Positions 22,901-37,900 of a stretch of 64,000 nt of DNA are shown one piece after another. The DNA is from Anagrus nilaparvatae (Eukaryota; Arthropoda; Insecta; Hymenoptera; Mymaridae), in assembly GCA_022575985.1 (NCBI GenBank), contig JAKSXM010000142.1, forward strand, positions 6,698,001 through 6,762,000, given 5' to 3'. Made by a program: the position numbers and the translations under genes. The stretch's first letter is position 1. The number at the start of each line of letters is the position of its first letter. The notes under the pieces were generated by a model. That model saw only the letters and a program-made list of their open reading frames with translations, did not search any database and was not told the origin of the DNA.

Positions 22901-25900
22901 ATTGTTTTAGTCATAATTTTGATTACTTTAATAAAGTTAATAAAATATTTATTATTAAATTTATACGTTAAATAAACAGAATTACCTTTTCATAAAGGTG
23001 ACGAAATCTGGTCAATTTTAAAGTATTTACGTTAATGATGTACTAATATTTAACTCTTATATTTTCTCTAATTAAATAATAAATTATAAGTTGATATTTC
23101 AAGTTTGTAGTTGTTAATGCTATTATACATGTTGCTGGTCTTTACATTTTGGTTATTTTATGTAAAATTTAATACTTACTCTGATTTTCTTCATATAACA
23201 TTAAATTTTAATTAGCTTTTGAAAAGGTGATTAAATTTTAATTATTTATTCGATATAATGTAAGTTCCTTTGAAATTTAAATTCTTTTTAGTAATCTTTT
23301 AGTAAATCAAAGCAATTTTTTCCAATAGCCTAATTTAGTGTTATGTCTTGATTTTTAAATAAATAAAGTTAGTTTATATAAAAAATTGAAGAAAAAAATA
23401 AACATAAATGTTTATTTTGCACAGTAAAAAGCAACTATATGACTAGTAAAAAGAAAAATACGAGAAAAACTCCCCGAAGAACTAAAAATCCAATAAAAAA
23501 ATACACATGCTCGTAATCAAAACGTTAAGCTAAAATATTTTACTGTAAAATATTTATTTCTTATTACAAGATTTAATTGGTTTTCATAAAAAAATTTAAT
23601 TATTTGGTTAAAATTTGAATTTACATTCTCACCTGTGGTATTAAAGTTATCTCAGATTTTGAATTTAAACTCAGTTTCGTTTCAGCATGCGTCATTTCTC
23701 GTATAAATTAAAATTTATAAAAGTTAACTTTACTTTTAATTCACGCTTTTTGCAGAATAATATTACCTAATTAGAATATTTCTCGCAATTGAAATGTTCT
23801 CGCGACAATATAAATACTTATTCAAACTGCTTTCTTCAATATATTGTTTTATAAAATTAAAATTTCAAAAGTAATATTTAAATTTTAGATTTCTCATTTA
23901 TAATTCTTGAAAATTTGCAGTTACAAGTTAGTAAAATATTAATTATTCAGAAAAAATTCACCCGAATTCTTGATTAGCGATCCAAAAAACCCGTATGATG
24001 GACTTAATTTGGTAGCTCAAATTGAAAAATTAGCAAAAACACCCCTTTTGTATTTATAATTTAATGTAATATTTTTATTAATTTAACCAATAAATTGGTT
24101 AATTTTCAACTAATTTAAGGGTGACATATCAAATATTCATAAAAAATTTCCCCGAATTCTTGATTATCGACCCAAAAAACCCGTATGGACCTAATCTGAT
24201 CGCACAAAGTACGAAAAGAAAGGGGTGCATTTATTGCAAACACTTCTTTTAGGGGTTGTTTTTGCTAATTGAAGGGTAAAATATTAATTATTCAGAAAAA
24301 ATTCACCCATATTCTTGATTATCGACCCAAAAAATCCGTGTGGACCTAATCTGATCGCACAAAGTGTGAAAATAAAAAACTCCTAAAAGTGGTGTTTTTG
24401 CTAATTTAAGGGTGAAATATTAATTATTCAAAAAAAATATCTCAAATTCTGGATCACCGACCCAAAAAATCCTCTTATACCAATTCTTGGCTAAATCTAT
24501 AAACTCAGTTTGCTAATATATCAAAAAAACCCCTTTTTGGGGGGTAGATTTTGCAAATTTAAGGGTGTTCTGAGAATATTTCTCGGAAAAGACCCCGATT
24601 TACGTGATCAGAGACCCAAAAAACATATAGTAGAGCAAATCTTATGTTGGTCAATGAAAATACACCATAAACCGCGATTTGACTGGAGTATTAAAATAAT
24701 TTCAATTCATAGACTTGTTATAATTTCGGTTCGATAGGACTTATAATAGTTAGGGAGTATAATATGTTAAATCTGTTAGAAGTTAACATTTTCCATGCTC
24801 GTTGGTTGTATTAACACACAAACCAGTTATAAGTTTTTTTTTCCTAATGGCAACTAATTTCAGCGGGTAATCCAATATACAAAAAACTTTTTAAATAACT
24901 GCCAGTCTAATACATGTTTATCCATAACAATCCAATAGTAAATTAATAAATATATACTTGTCAAAAAATTAAACATATTATCGTTTTATGAAATCAAACA
25001 AACGATTATAAAAAAATTAATAATTAATTAAAAAGATTTTATAAACATGCCATTGGGAAAATATTTAATAGGATAAAAAAATTTTAATATAATATAATTA
25101 ATGAGTAAAATATTAAAAGCATTTTTATTATCCGAGGAAAATAAAAATAATAAATACCAATTAATTGACTTATTTTTATTTTTTTATTATACGTATTGGA
25201 AAAATAGTTCTGGGCGTGAAAAAATAATAATAATTAAAACTTTTTTGTTTGCTTTTTTATTTATTGTAACATGAGATTTAAAATAATTTTCAATAAATAA
25301 TCCGATTAAATATTGGTATAAAGCAAAGTTTATGATCTGTTATTTACTTGAATTAAATTTTATATTTAAAACTTTAAATTAAATAGATAAATTTTATTTT
25401 ATAATTTATCTAAATAATCTTTTTAGTCATTTTATTTGAGAAGCTTTCATAAAATGCTTTGAAAAGTAAATTCAAAATTGATTTTTAATTGACCTGATTT
25501 ATTAATAATTCATTAAAGATAAATTACCGGATAATATTTTTTTAATCAAATAATTATTTTGAGTTTAATTAGATAAAAAAAAATTTTTTTTTCTAAATAT
25601 TACAAAATTTTATTACATAATTTTTAAAAAAATATTCATTTCGTTTATAAAGTATAAGAAGCTTATCAAAGTCGTTAAATAATTAATTATGAAATACATA
25701 ATAAAGCACTTTAAAATTTTTATAAATTATATTTAACGTTTAATGAGAATTTAAAGTTTTAATTATTAAAACCTTATATAATATTAATTATTTTACTTCA
25801 CTATTTTTATGTATCCTATACTTTTTACTGAAAAAAAATTGCTACATTTTTTAAACGTGTAATAAGAGCGCTGAAATTATTTTAATTTTTGCATTTATGC

Positions 25901-28900
25901 TCAAAGCTGTAATTATTGCTGTTGTTCGTTTGTTCTTTTTTAGATTACAGTTTGTAATTAAAAAATTTTTCTTTTCTATTTTTTTTTATATTTAAAATAA
26001 AAAATATTTAGCAATAAATGCCCAATTTATGTATTCTAGTAATTCTTCTAGACACAAATTGATAATTAAATTTTTTCTATATGGAAATCTTTATTTTAAA
26101 CCCCAAAGCAGTTTTCGAAAAAGGTTTTATTCGTTGTTTAACCATCACTCTTCGAGGCCTTTTAAAAATATCTTTGGAACCATTTTCTTCCATAATCAAA
26201 ATCTTCCCCGAAAAAGCTTTTATTCGAATTTCAGAAACAATAAGAACTGCAAATATGTCTACTATAGCTAACAATTTAGCAAAAAGTTTTCCGATAAAAT
26301 GTGATGAAAAAAAAAGTAATATTATTTCTAAAAGCGCAAATGCAAAAATGGGACAACGAAGCATAATAAGAATTTTAATTACAATTGCTGTTAAAATTGG
26401 CAAATGTATATTTATAAGAATCTCTTCTCTTGAATAAAAAATTAAAAACTTGAGTTTTTGACTTTTTCTGGTAATAGAAAGAGTTCCTTTTTGTACATTA
26501 ATATTCATAGCTAAACTCTGATTTCTTGATAAAAACTTTGTATATTTTAAGATATACTTTAATAAGTTATCAGTTTATACATATTAGCCTAGCAAGGGTT
26601 TTAAAAAATTGAATAAAAGAAAAAATTGGAGCAAATTGCAGGGGAATTTTTGAACAATGGAAAGGCTTATATTAAATAACAAAATATTTAAAACAAATAA
26701 ACAAATACGATTATTATATTATTATCTATTCATCCATAAAATAAATTACCAACAAAGGAATATGTGGATGAAAGATAATTAAGAGAGTATTAAACGAAAA
26801 GCTAAATGAAAATTTTTCTATATTTTTAAAACATAAATTTATATAGAAAATTCTGGCATTATAATAAAAAAAAAAGTTTTAATCTGAATGCATAAAATTA
26901 TCTTTCATATTTTTTATAGCTATATGGGCTTTTTGGAAAATTCATAAAAACGTCATTTATTTTTAAATTTTTTTTTTTTTTTTTTTTTTTCGTCTGTTTT
27001 AATTGAGATTTTGTAATATTTTTTAGAGAAATTTAATAAATTATTTCAGTATTTATTATACAAACTATAAACAACGAAATTTCTTAAAAAATTTTAGACA
27101 TTACCGTATCACATAGTATTTCTGCTAATTGTTATACTAAATATCCTATAGTTTTACTAATTGGCTGTAAAATTTTCGGCATTCGTCCTACGCCTAAGCA
27201 GGAAAAAATCGTAAGCTACTAGCGCTGACACAGTGATCACATTAGTATAAAAACTTTTCCTTTTCGTTACTCAATGTGCTATTTTTTCTAATTTTTGATC
27301 AGTCTAAAAAATAATTTATATGAAAATTCTCAATTTTTACTAAAAAAATTAGCCGATTTATTCAATATATCGTTTATTTAATTTGGTTTATTCTCGAGTT
27401 ATTTTCATCATTTTCTTTATGCATTTATTCAATAATTATAATTAAAAAATAATATTTTATCGAATACTCTTGAATGAATTAAATTCTTGTTTTTGCTTTT
27501 ATAGCTTTTGTATTATTTAATTTTTATAAATTAAGTATAAAATATTGTTTGTTTTAATACGATAGTGAAAATAATTTAATTAAAACTTATTTTAATAGAA
27601 TGTTTGAATATTATTTTCAAAGTATTATTATTATTTAGGATTGAGATGCCAGATGATGTAGTTATAATTGGATGTACTAACAATATTGCTATGCTAATTA
27701 CAACACGGATTTCGAAGATCGCAAATGCAAGACTAATTTTAGTACTGGAATTATTAACGTTAGAAAATCGAAGGATGAGAAAGAGTCAGATTTTTTGATG
27801 CAAGGGCGTAAAAGCTTTCTTTAATCTGTATTTTTAAGGGTTTTAAGAGATCAACAATCATATTTTCAAGAATTATACTAATTTACCAAGAATTTTTTTT
27901 CTGCTTTTTGACTAATATTTTAATATTTTTACGCTCTTAGCTTAGAATTTCTCTCTTCACAAATTCTGCTATACTTTTTTTTACTTTTAAAATTTATTTG
28001 TTTATCTTTTTATATATAGGAAAAAAAAAACTGATAAATATTTTCATTGAGAGTTTTTGTATTTCCTAAACGTATAAAAATCTTTTACGATGGTATAAAA
28101 ATAAAAGAAGTTTTTAAAATTTATACGTGTTTTGAGAATTTATAAAATATAGGTATATTAATCTAGCAATTATTTTTAAAATTACTTTGGCTTCTCCAAA
28201 ATTTCTGAATTTATAAAAGAATATTGTAACCTTACATATATGGTTATAGAGAACGATGTATTTATTAGTCGTTGTAAACGTGAAATTAAGAAACCTAAAA
28301 AAAGACTTTGAATATAAAAATGCAAGAAAAAAAAGTAATTCCTACTTTTTATTTGTTTTTCTCGCCTCTTCCAGTTTTCACTTTTTATTTTAGGTTACAT
28401 CAGTTCTGCCATTAAATTTTTCAACAATTTTTAAATACATTAAATTTTATACATAAAAAAAATAACTTGTGTCGCATAAATTGCATAATCAACTAAAATT
28501 ATCTGCTAAAATTTCATGAAAATAAAAAAAAAAAAACGTCCAGACTAATATATAAATAAATATTATTTAGTATACATACATGACTAGTCAATACACCTAT
28601 TCAACTTTTAACTATGTAAACATTATACATAGGAGATAAAAAATTTTTTTTTTTATTTTATGTTTTTGTCAAAACTATTAAAAGATAAATTTTATTTTAT
28701 AATTTTACAAAAGAATCGTAATAAAAAAAATATTCAAACTTTTATCACATCAACAATAACTAACTAGTTTTTAAAATAAAAATAAAACAAACCGTTTAAT
28801 ATTTATTATTTAAATTAATTTTTAATTTAGCAGAGAAACATTTATTTAAGCCTGGAAATTTATTTTTTTGTTAAAGCATTTCATCGCAATTACATTTTAG

Positions 28901-31900
28901 CAGAGATAACAAAATAGAGAAAATATCTATAGCTCACACAAGTTTTGTGTAATAGGGTTTGTTTAAGTTAGAGTTAATGTTTTAGTTAAAACACGTATAT
29001 ATAAATTGTTCTCTGTTATAAATCAGTAAAAGTAAACCCATAGAGACATGCTTGGCTAAAGTTTATAAGTAATATAACCTTAATTTTAAGTAGTTACAGA
29101 CTGTATTGGTCAGACAAACCTAGAGTTTTAAGCCTCTTATTAAATTTACTTTTCTATACTACATAGCTAGTAAATAAATATTAAACACTCTGAAACTTCT
29201 CTTCTATACTTTTTTTAATACTCCAAATTCATTCTCTTTCTTTATTTTAGTTAATTGGAAAACTTTATTTTTTCTTTATTTTATTTATCATTTTATGATT
29301 CTTGTACTAGAAATATTCTTTCTAGATACAAAGGACTAACTTTATTTTTAATTGCAAAAATACATACTATATGAGCGTCAGGTGTGCTATACTCTTAAAC
29401 TGTTAAGTTTCTAAATTCTAAACAATACTTTTTCTAAAATTTTTAATTCAGTAAATAAACTTTTATGTAAAATTTTTCTTCATTTTTCGAATCCAAAATA
29501 TAAATATCATGCAAAAGATTGTAAAAATGTAATTAAACAATGAACAGCATGAATACAAAATTTATACATTTTTAAGCGTCGAAGCACGCAGACAATTTTA
29601 TAGTTATTTTCAATTTATTTATTTTTCTAATGTCGATTGGCATCGACCCAAAATTTTCTCTGTACTTGGCACAATTTACTTTTTATTTGTATTTTCTATC
29701 ATTTTAAATAAAAGGCTTTTTTCGAGGTCACTTTTTGCAGTTTTTTTTTTATAATTTTTGTTTCTTGGTTGACAATAGGTACTTTAAAAGCCAGGATAAA
29801 GTTATTTCGCAAATAAAAGTACCTAAAAATTTCAAACATTTATAAAATTTGTTTAAAAATTTTTTAAAGAATACTGAAATTATTAAAACATAAGAGTCTA
29901 TAGCAGCTTTTCAGATTATAATCTAGTTTTAATTTTTATTCTACATTTCACGTTAACCCCAACAAAGTTAAGCTCAAGGATTAATTTTTTCAAGTATTAT
30001 TATTTCAAGTGGTTTCTTCAATCGTACATAAATTATTCATATTTATAATGCACTTCATAAAAATAAAAATACCGAAAAATTTACTTATTTTATTTGAGAG
30101 TAGAATTAAAACAGAAAATTTGAACCTAATGTAAACTTAATTCTCTATAAAGACTATTTTTGGATATGTATAGGAATTTGTCCCTCACAAATAATCTAGT
30201 CTAAGTAATAGCATCCTAAATAATGTCAAAAATCTTACGGAATCTCATTTAAATTAGGTCTCTAGGTCACGACAGGCATCAAAAAATCCAAAAATACCCA
30301 AAAAATACGGTTTTTAGGTTTAATTTAATTTTTCCGAACCTGTAACAGATAATCCCCTCAGCAGTTTTTCTAAAAAATTACAAAATATTGTTTCTTATCC
30401 CGCCAGGACTATAAAAAAACTTTAAGGATAGTATATTTTTTTATGCTCAAAAACACCATTTTTGAATAATTCAAAATTGTATTTTAAAACCTTAAAGGGG
30501 TCCTAAAGGCCCAAAATATTTTTTTTCCTGAAAAGCGACGATGTGCTTTCCAGCTAATGTGCAGAGTATTATTCTATTCTATTCATGAGTCGTGGAAATT
30601 AAATTATTCCTATAAAAAATTTCATATTTTGGCATGCTACTACTTAGGCTAGGTTTGGTTTCGGGTTATAAATAACTGAACTTATCCGAATATAGCTGGA
30701 TACCCCCATATATTTGCTAATAATTATTATATAATAAACTGTTTTCTTAGATAAAGCTTATTTACAAAGTTTTAATAAATTGAATATATATATTTTATTA
30801 TAGAATATGCAACTTTATTAATTATAATTTTTAATTAAATTTTATAAATAACGATAAAGTTATTTAGAATAAAATTTTCAAATGAATTTTCATATCACTA
30901 ACTTTTAATAAACAATAATTATTTTAACCATTGTAAGTATTCTTAATTATAATTTTAATTATCTGACTCATTATAATAGAAGCTTCAATTATGGTAAGCC
31001 AATCCTTCCGATCTATATTGTACATTAAAATTAAAAAAATTTTTTTGCTGTATTAAAAGCACGATCGACTCCGGGCCCTTAAGCTCCAATTCAAAACAAG
31101 GTCGCAAGCAAAAATTTAAATTAAAATTTTGGTACTTATAAACTGAAAAATTCAGATAAGGTGGGAAATTTTTAGTAAAAATTAGTAAAAAGTAAAGACC
31201 ATTTAGATAGAATCAATTTCTTAAAAAAAAAACTATTTAGATTAAAAAAGATTTAAATAAAAATTTAATTAAAAAAAAAGGTATGTATAGCATTTTTTTG
31301 AAAAAAACTGTCAAAATATCAATATCAATTAATTTTAATTTATATATGATGAATAAATTCAAAAACTTTATTAAAACCTTTAGAGTGATTCCTAGTGAAT
31401 TCAGCAAAAAGTTTTTTTTGCCAATTAACTATATCCAAAATGGACTATGTCCCCAAGTTTTAGCCCTTAATATTGAAAACTAAGCCCAGGGCGAATTTTT
31501 GAGAAAAAAAACACGTTTTCATCTTTTTCAGCCACTCATTCTTTTTTTAATATATGACATTCCTTCTGGAAACGATTAAAAATTATGAAAAAAGAGATAC
31601 TATAGTAAACTTTCCTCAAAAATCCAGTCCTGCCATTAGTTTTTGAAAATTCCTACACGGGGAGTCGGAAAATCGATAAATTCACAGGGTATTTTACGGA
31701 AGCTGCAGAAAAATTAAGTTTTAAAAATTTAAGTTAAAAATTGAGTTTTTTATTAAGCTTCTCAGAAAAAGCGTGTTTGTATATAACCTAGATGCGATCG
31801 AACTTCCTAGACCCTAAAATAATCGAAAAATCGTAAATTTTCTTCAATATTTCTCATTGTTTTTTCAATTTTTTAAATCCAGAGAAAATTTACATACTTC

Positions 31901-34900
31901 CTTTATTTAAATATTTTTTAGGCTTTAATGTAAACGAGCTCATACCAAATGCCTCAAATACAAAAATCGGATTTTCATCATTTTCAACAGTTTTTCTGAA
32001 TTTTTTTGCACTAAATGACCTCGTACGAGTCAAATAAGTTTAGATTTGGATTCTCCAGGAAATTTCATATAACTTCTATACTATGAAAATCTTTAGGCTT
32101 TAGTATAAACGAGTTAATAGCAATGGATTTAAAAAATTCTTATTTTCCTTGTTTTTTTTACATTTTTTTGTATTTGTGCGGTTACTCTAACAAACATAAC
32201 CAGTAGTACTACTCTCTGGCTCAGAGAGTTATAACTCCCTAAATCAGGCTGAGGAAAGATGAAAACGTGTTTTTTTCTCAAAAATTCGCCCTGGGCTTAG
32301 TTTTCAATATTAAGGGCTAAAATTTGGGGACATAGTCCATTTTGGATAGGTAATTGGCAAAAAAAAACTTTCTAGCCGGTGTCGGCGACCCGAGCTAAAA
32401 ACTTTTGCTGAATTCACTAAGAATCACTCTTTAAAAAGTAAAAAAAAATAGCCAAATCATAACTTTACATAAAAAACTACCCTTACATATAGCAAAAAAA
32501 TTTTTTTTTTTATTTTAAATTGAAAATATATATCATGCACAGAAACATAGTAGATAAAAGTAATATGTACATGTATAGAATAAAAAAATTCAAATAATTA
32601 AAACAAATGTTTTTTATACTTTGCTTTTTTTGCCTTTTATATAAAAATAAACAATTGTATCCTTTGTATAAAAAAAAAAAATAAAAAATGAAAAACTAGC
32701 AAAATATCAACGTCTAATCAAAAATTTGAAACTTTTGTAACTTAAAACATGACAGGAAAGATATAAGTTTATAGTAATAGATATAGTCATATAAAATAAC
32801 ACAGTGAAGCTATCATCATTATAAACAAGCAAGTTGTAAAAAGAGCTTCTAAAACTCTCTGACTGCATCAAAGTTTTAACACACATATATTGAAACTTGA
32901 GTTTTATACCTAAAATATATAAAAGGTACTGGACTTTTAATACAATATGTTTTTACTTATATTCACATACGTGATATGTTCACCTACACATGCATACATC
33001 AACAAAAAATATAGACTATTAATCATTCCTAAATTTCTTATGTTACAATGTCTATCCAGTATGATGAAAAGAAATTTTTTTTTATTTAACAAAAAATACA
33101 AAAACGTACAAAAATAATAATAATGGTAAAAGGATAATTTACTTGAGTCATATTAAACTTGTTATCTTGATGAAAAATCCTATTCTTTTTTTTTTTTTTT
33201 TTAATTTTATAAAAGTTCATTTGCATTATGTTAATTAAAAAAAAATTTTTATTAAAGTAATTTTTTTGTCACATTTTTAAAATTAGTTGTATAAATACAC
33301 TTAATAAATTATTTTTCCCGAGAGTAAAAGTAAATTACTGGTACTCAGGGGTGATTTTCTGAGACTGAATATAAATAATTTTACGAGTAGTTTTAGATAT
33401 ATTTTTTAGAAATTATAATAGTTTTTTCAAGTAAAAATTAATAATTTAAATTTTTTGATTTTGAAATTTGCCTCCAGAATTAGTATACACATAAAGTCTA
33501 AGGTATATCGTTTCTTCTGATGGTTGAAAGTTTTTGTATCTTTTTCTCGAAAGTAAAATGACCTTAGAAGGGTATATATATAAGCAAAGATAAGAAGCTT
33601 CATTGATATATTATATAAATTTCAATTGTATTTTCAGTAATTATTAAGTATATATCATATTAATTTGATTATATTGGTTCGTACTGACCACCAGCAGTTT
33701 TGGTTTTTTCAAACTCTCTGATCCGGCCAGATCCCGGTCGAGAAACGTTTCACGCAAAGTAAACGTTGCGTTCAATCTCACGACTGATATACGTGCCGCA
33801 TATTAGTCGTGACACGGTTGAAATAAGTTTGAAAACGATCGTACGCACGCTCTCTACGATTATAAAAATATATATCTTGTTTTCATATACACATAACCCG
33901 CAAATTCACAATAAATAAAATGAAATTAAAAAAAATATTTTCATACAGTGTTTAGGTAATAAATAAATAAAAGTATGATTTTAATTGGAATTAAAGTTTT
34001 ATTTGATTTTAAGTTTTTATTCAAGAAAAAATGATGCAATGTTACCATTATCATTTTACTTATAACCCGTACGAATGTGTCAAATTTACTTTGAAATATT
34101 TTCATTATTTTTTACTGAACTTCATCCTAATCTTTTCCTTTTTATTCCAGCAACAGTAGGATCATTAATTTTTTTTCTGTAAATTAGCTTTTCTATTCAT
34201 AAGTCATAGAATATAATATGATTTATTTATATATTATATATAATATAAATAAATATGCAGATTATATATATTTATATTTAAAATCGCAGTTTAAGTATGT
34301 AAAATTGCTAAGTTTTTCTTCAAAATTTAAATTTAATTAAATTATTTTTTCTGCAATTTCAATTAAATCATTAAAAACAGAAACATTAAATTTTGTTAAT
34401 AATTGTTATAACAAAAAAAATGTTTTTTCTGCTATAATTTTGTTAATGATCGTCTCGCGATTGTTTTACGATTCTTTACAGTCGCACCACGATTAAAATA
34501 TGATTCATTTACGGTAATCGTGAGGCGTTTAAGATTCGTTTAATATGCGTTTGATATTAGTCTTTTTGCGTGAAACATTCTCGACCGGGATCATATAGAA
34601 GTTTATTTACTCCTATGAGCTAGATCAATTAAATTGATCTGAGATAATTTTACACCGTCTGAATTAATGGTATTTGATTTATTCTCAGGGGCTGAATGCG
34701 AAAGACGTTGTATGGTCCTATAGTAGAACACAAATTAAATATGGTCCTATACATACTTGTTCAACTATCTGTATAAAAAAATACAGACCATATTGGTTGT
34801 GTAGTATATGTACACAAAATGCAATACAGATACCATTTGCATTGGCGTATGTCGTATACACGTTTTTTTAATTTTATAAAAATTAAGTACTAGGTTACAA

Positions 34901-37900
34901 GCTTAAGCAATAAGTAAGTACTAGTAAAAAAAACTCCTAATTTGTTTTCCAAGTTTTCTCAATGGCAAAAGCGTTGGATCGAAATTTCATTCGTTTATCT
35001 TCAATATTTTTAGAAAGTCATTATAATGCTTGAATATCGTAAACTATTTTTATAAATATTTATCTTATAACAAATAAATTACGATTTAAGAATCTATAGT
35101 TAATAAACATTTGTTGCTGTATGCTTCTTCAAAGCATTCGTCAGTTTAATTTACATTTTTGGTGCTATCTGAGCCAGCAATGATCCAACAAATTTAATTG
35201 AGATATTTTTTGGCTTTAATATTTCCTATTTTTAGTTTATCTATTTCTGAATGTCATATTTTGATTCACTTTCAATTTTTTTTTTTTTTTTTTGAGCTTC
35301 CATTTCCTTTAATTTTTATATTTTGCTCAGCATTTACTTCTTCTAGTGATGAATATAAATTATTCAAATTCAATGGTTTCCACGTATAAATTAAATGAGG
35401 GATCATCCTAACATCCTTATAAATGCTAAATACAATATGCAAAATGCTTATATAAGTTTGTAGTCCTAAAATGATTGTTCGATTTGATAATTTATGAAAA
35501 TTAAAGCTGCTAGAAACCAAGTGGCTCAAACAGTAATCTTGTCACCGTCAAATTTCATTCATATGAATTTTATAAAACTTTTATTTTTAGTATGGAACAA
35601 TAAAAGCTAAAAAAAAAATTGTTGCAAACAAATTCAAAAACCTTTTGCAAAAAGCAATAACATAGTTTTGGTATTAAAAATATCGATAGAGAATAAAAAA
35701 AATAAAAAAGAAGAAAATTTGTATATTCTGATTTATATAGCGTAATATTGTGCCCTAAAGGCGATATTTATAAACCGAAATTCATATTTCTGTATATTGA
35801 AGATATATAAAATTTATGTTTCAAACTAAAGATAACTGTTTTATTAAAATGCAATAAAAAATTTTTTTAATTTAATTTTCTATATGTTTTTTGATTATAC
35901 AAGGACATTATTAAGATGCTATACTGCCAAGAAACAAACAACAAGGTATCAAGATTATATTAGCTTTGACATTTACGAACCACAGAAATAACAACGTTGA
36001 CAGAACAATTTACACGAATGGTAAACAAAACAATTTCATTAAGTATATAATACTAAGCTGTAGAAGCTTGATTTGAGGTTTTCCATCGATTATTACTAAA
36101 ATAAAAATTAAATTACTCTTTTTTATCCGGAGAATTTGAATATTTTTATAAAAATAGAAAAATTAGTTATTTTTCAATCAAAATAATTAAAAAAATTTAT
36201 ACCAGAGCTTATTTTATCAGGAAAGAAAAAAGAATTGAAAAAATAATTTCATTATTTTTTTTCCATTCGTTTTTTTTAATTAATTGTTTAAAAGATTTTT
36301 TTTTCTGTATTTTTACGTAGATAATAAAATAGTTTGAATATTAAAAAAAAAAAAATAAAAAACAATTAAAAAGTAAAATAACAGTTATTTTTGTTTTGAA
36401 CACAGCTTGCAAGCTCAATTTTTTACTGTTGTATTTTGTGTTAAACTAGAAGATTTTGGTAGGGGGTTTCTTCCCTGCCAATAGGATAATCTATATAAAA
36501 AGAGTTCATGGAATGATTTTTATAAAATTTTATTGATTAAAATTCAATATTTAGCATGCATATTTTTTTAAGTACACTTATGCCCTAATAAACTTATTTT
36601 TTGCGCTATACAGTAGAGTTTGCTGTAAAATTAATGCTTTTCTTCAATTTAAAAAAAAAACTGAAGAAAAAAATATTTAACATTTTAGGATCTATTTGTT
36701 TGAAGCAAAAATATACCCAATCACCTAAAAGAAAAGTTGTAATTAAAATTGTAGTTTTTTGATAAATCTTCGACACCAATGCTATAGAAATATCCAGAAA
36801 AAGAAGCAATTTTCATCTATACAAAACGTCTTAAATAAAAATAAAAATAATTATCTTCATTATTACTATTTTAATTTAACACTTAAATACAAATAGTTTT
36901 TGAAAAAGCTTGAATCTCAAGTATTAGACCTTTTGTGATTTCTTAAAATCTTATTAAAAAAAAAAAGGAATTACAAGATTTTTTATCTTGCTGTAAAAAA
37001 ATATGTTAACAAATAGCTATTTTATGAATGCAATAATAATGAAAAAAAAATTTACTTTAATTCAACGTTAAAATTGAATAAATTGTGAAAATTTTATTAA
37101 TTAGCTTTTTAATTCAACAAATGATTTAATTTCATCATATTAGAAAATTGTATAATTAAATATTTAATAATATTGTAATATAATTAAATATGTAAATACT
37201 GATTTTATGTTATTAAATCATAAAACTAAATAAAATAAAATTTTATTTTATCGACATAATACTAAAAATAAATGAAATTTTTGGATTAGAATAAATAAGC
37301 GCATAATTATTGATGTGGAAATCAGTTAAATATATGATTTAGCAAGGTATAATAAAAGCATATGAGCACCTACAGAATCCTAGATCATACAGAAAATGTA
37401 CCTTATTATATTTAAAATTATTCGACCGGAGAAATATAAACACATCAGAATTTAGCCAACTCTATTTTATTTTTTTTTTTTAGGTATCTAATAAAAACAC
37501 CTGATGCGCAACTTTAATTGTTAATTTGTTCACTGATGTTATTATGCTTCTACCCTAGCATAAAAATCAATAAAATTTTTTTAAAAACTTTTTGCAAGAG
37601 TGATTTACCGAAGCCGGAAAGTATACTGGTAGGGAAAGAGGGAGAGAGAGAGCAAGTTAGGGGACTAGGCCCTGGTGGTGTAGGACTAGGCAGTGGTGGT
37701 GTAGGACATGGGGGCGGTAAAAAGAAAAAAATCTCGCACAAAAAGAACCATAATGGTTTTCCATATGATAATCCAAATGGTTAACCATAAGGTATATTAT
37801 TGACCCAAAAAGGTTATTTAAATATTTTCCGATTTTCCAAGATGGCGGACCTAAAAGCATTAAAAAAGCAAGTTTCTGTATTACCTGGGGGGTTTTTGAG

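Noticed and set aside
23936..24635. CRISPR-like array
   Set aside because: Units are 135-190 bases, diverged along their length, without short fixed repeats and unique spacers, and the DNA is an insect intron.
34674..34871. 65-codon plus frame with several Cys (CSTICIKKYRPYWLCSICTQ)
   Set aside because: Looks zinc-finger-like at first sight, but the spacing fits no known finger, and the DNA is an imperfect inverted repeat (GTATGGTCC...AGACCATATTGG).
37518..37860. Several overlapping frames in the 37600-38702 arms read as proteins
   Set aside because: Three frames are open at once because of GGTGGT-type repeats. I list the Gly-rich frame only as a property of the repeat.
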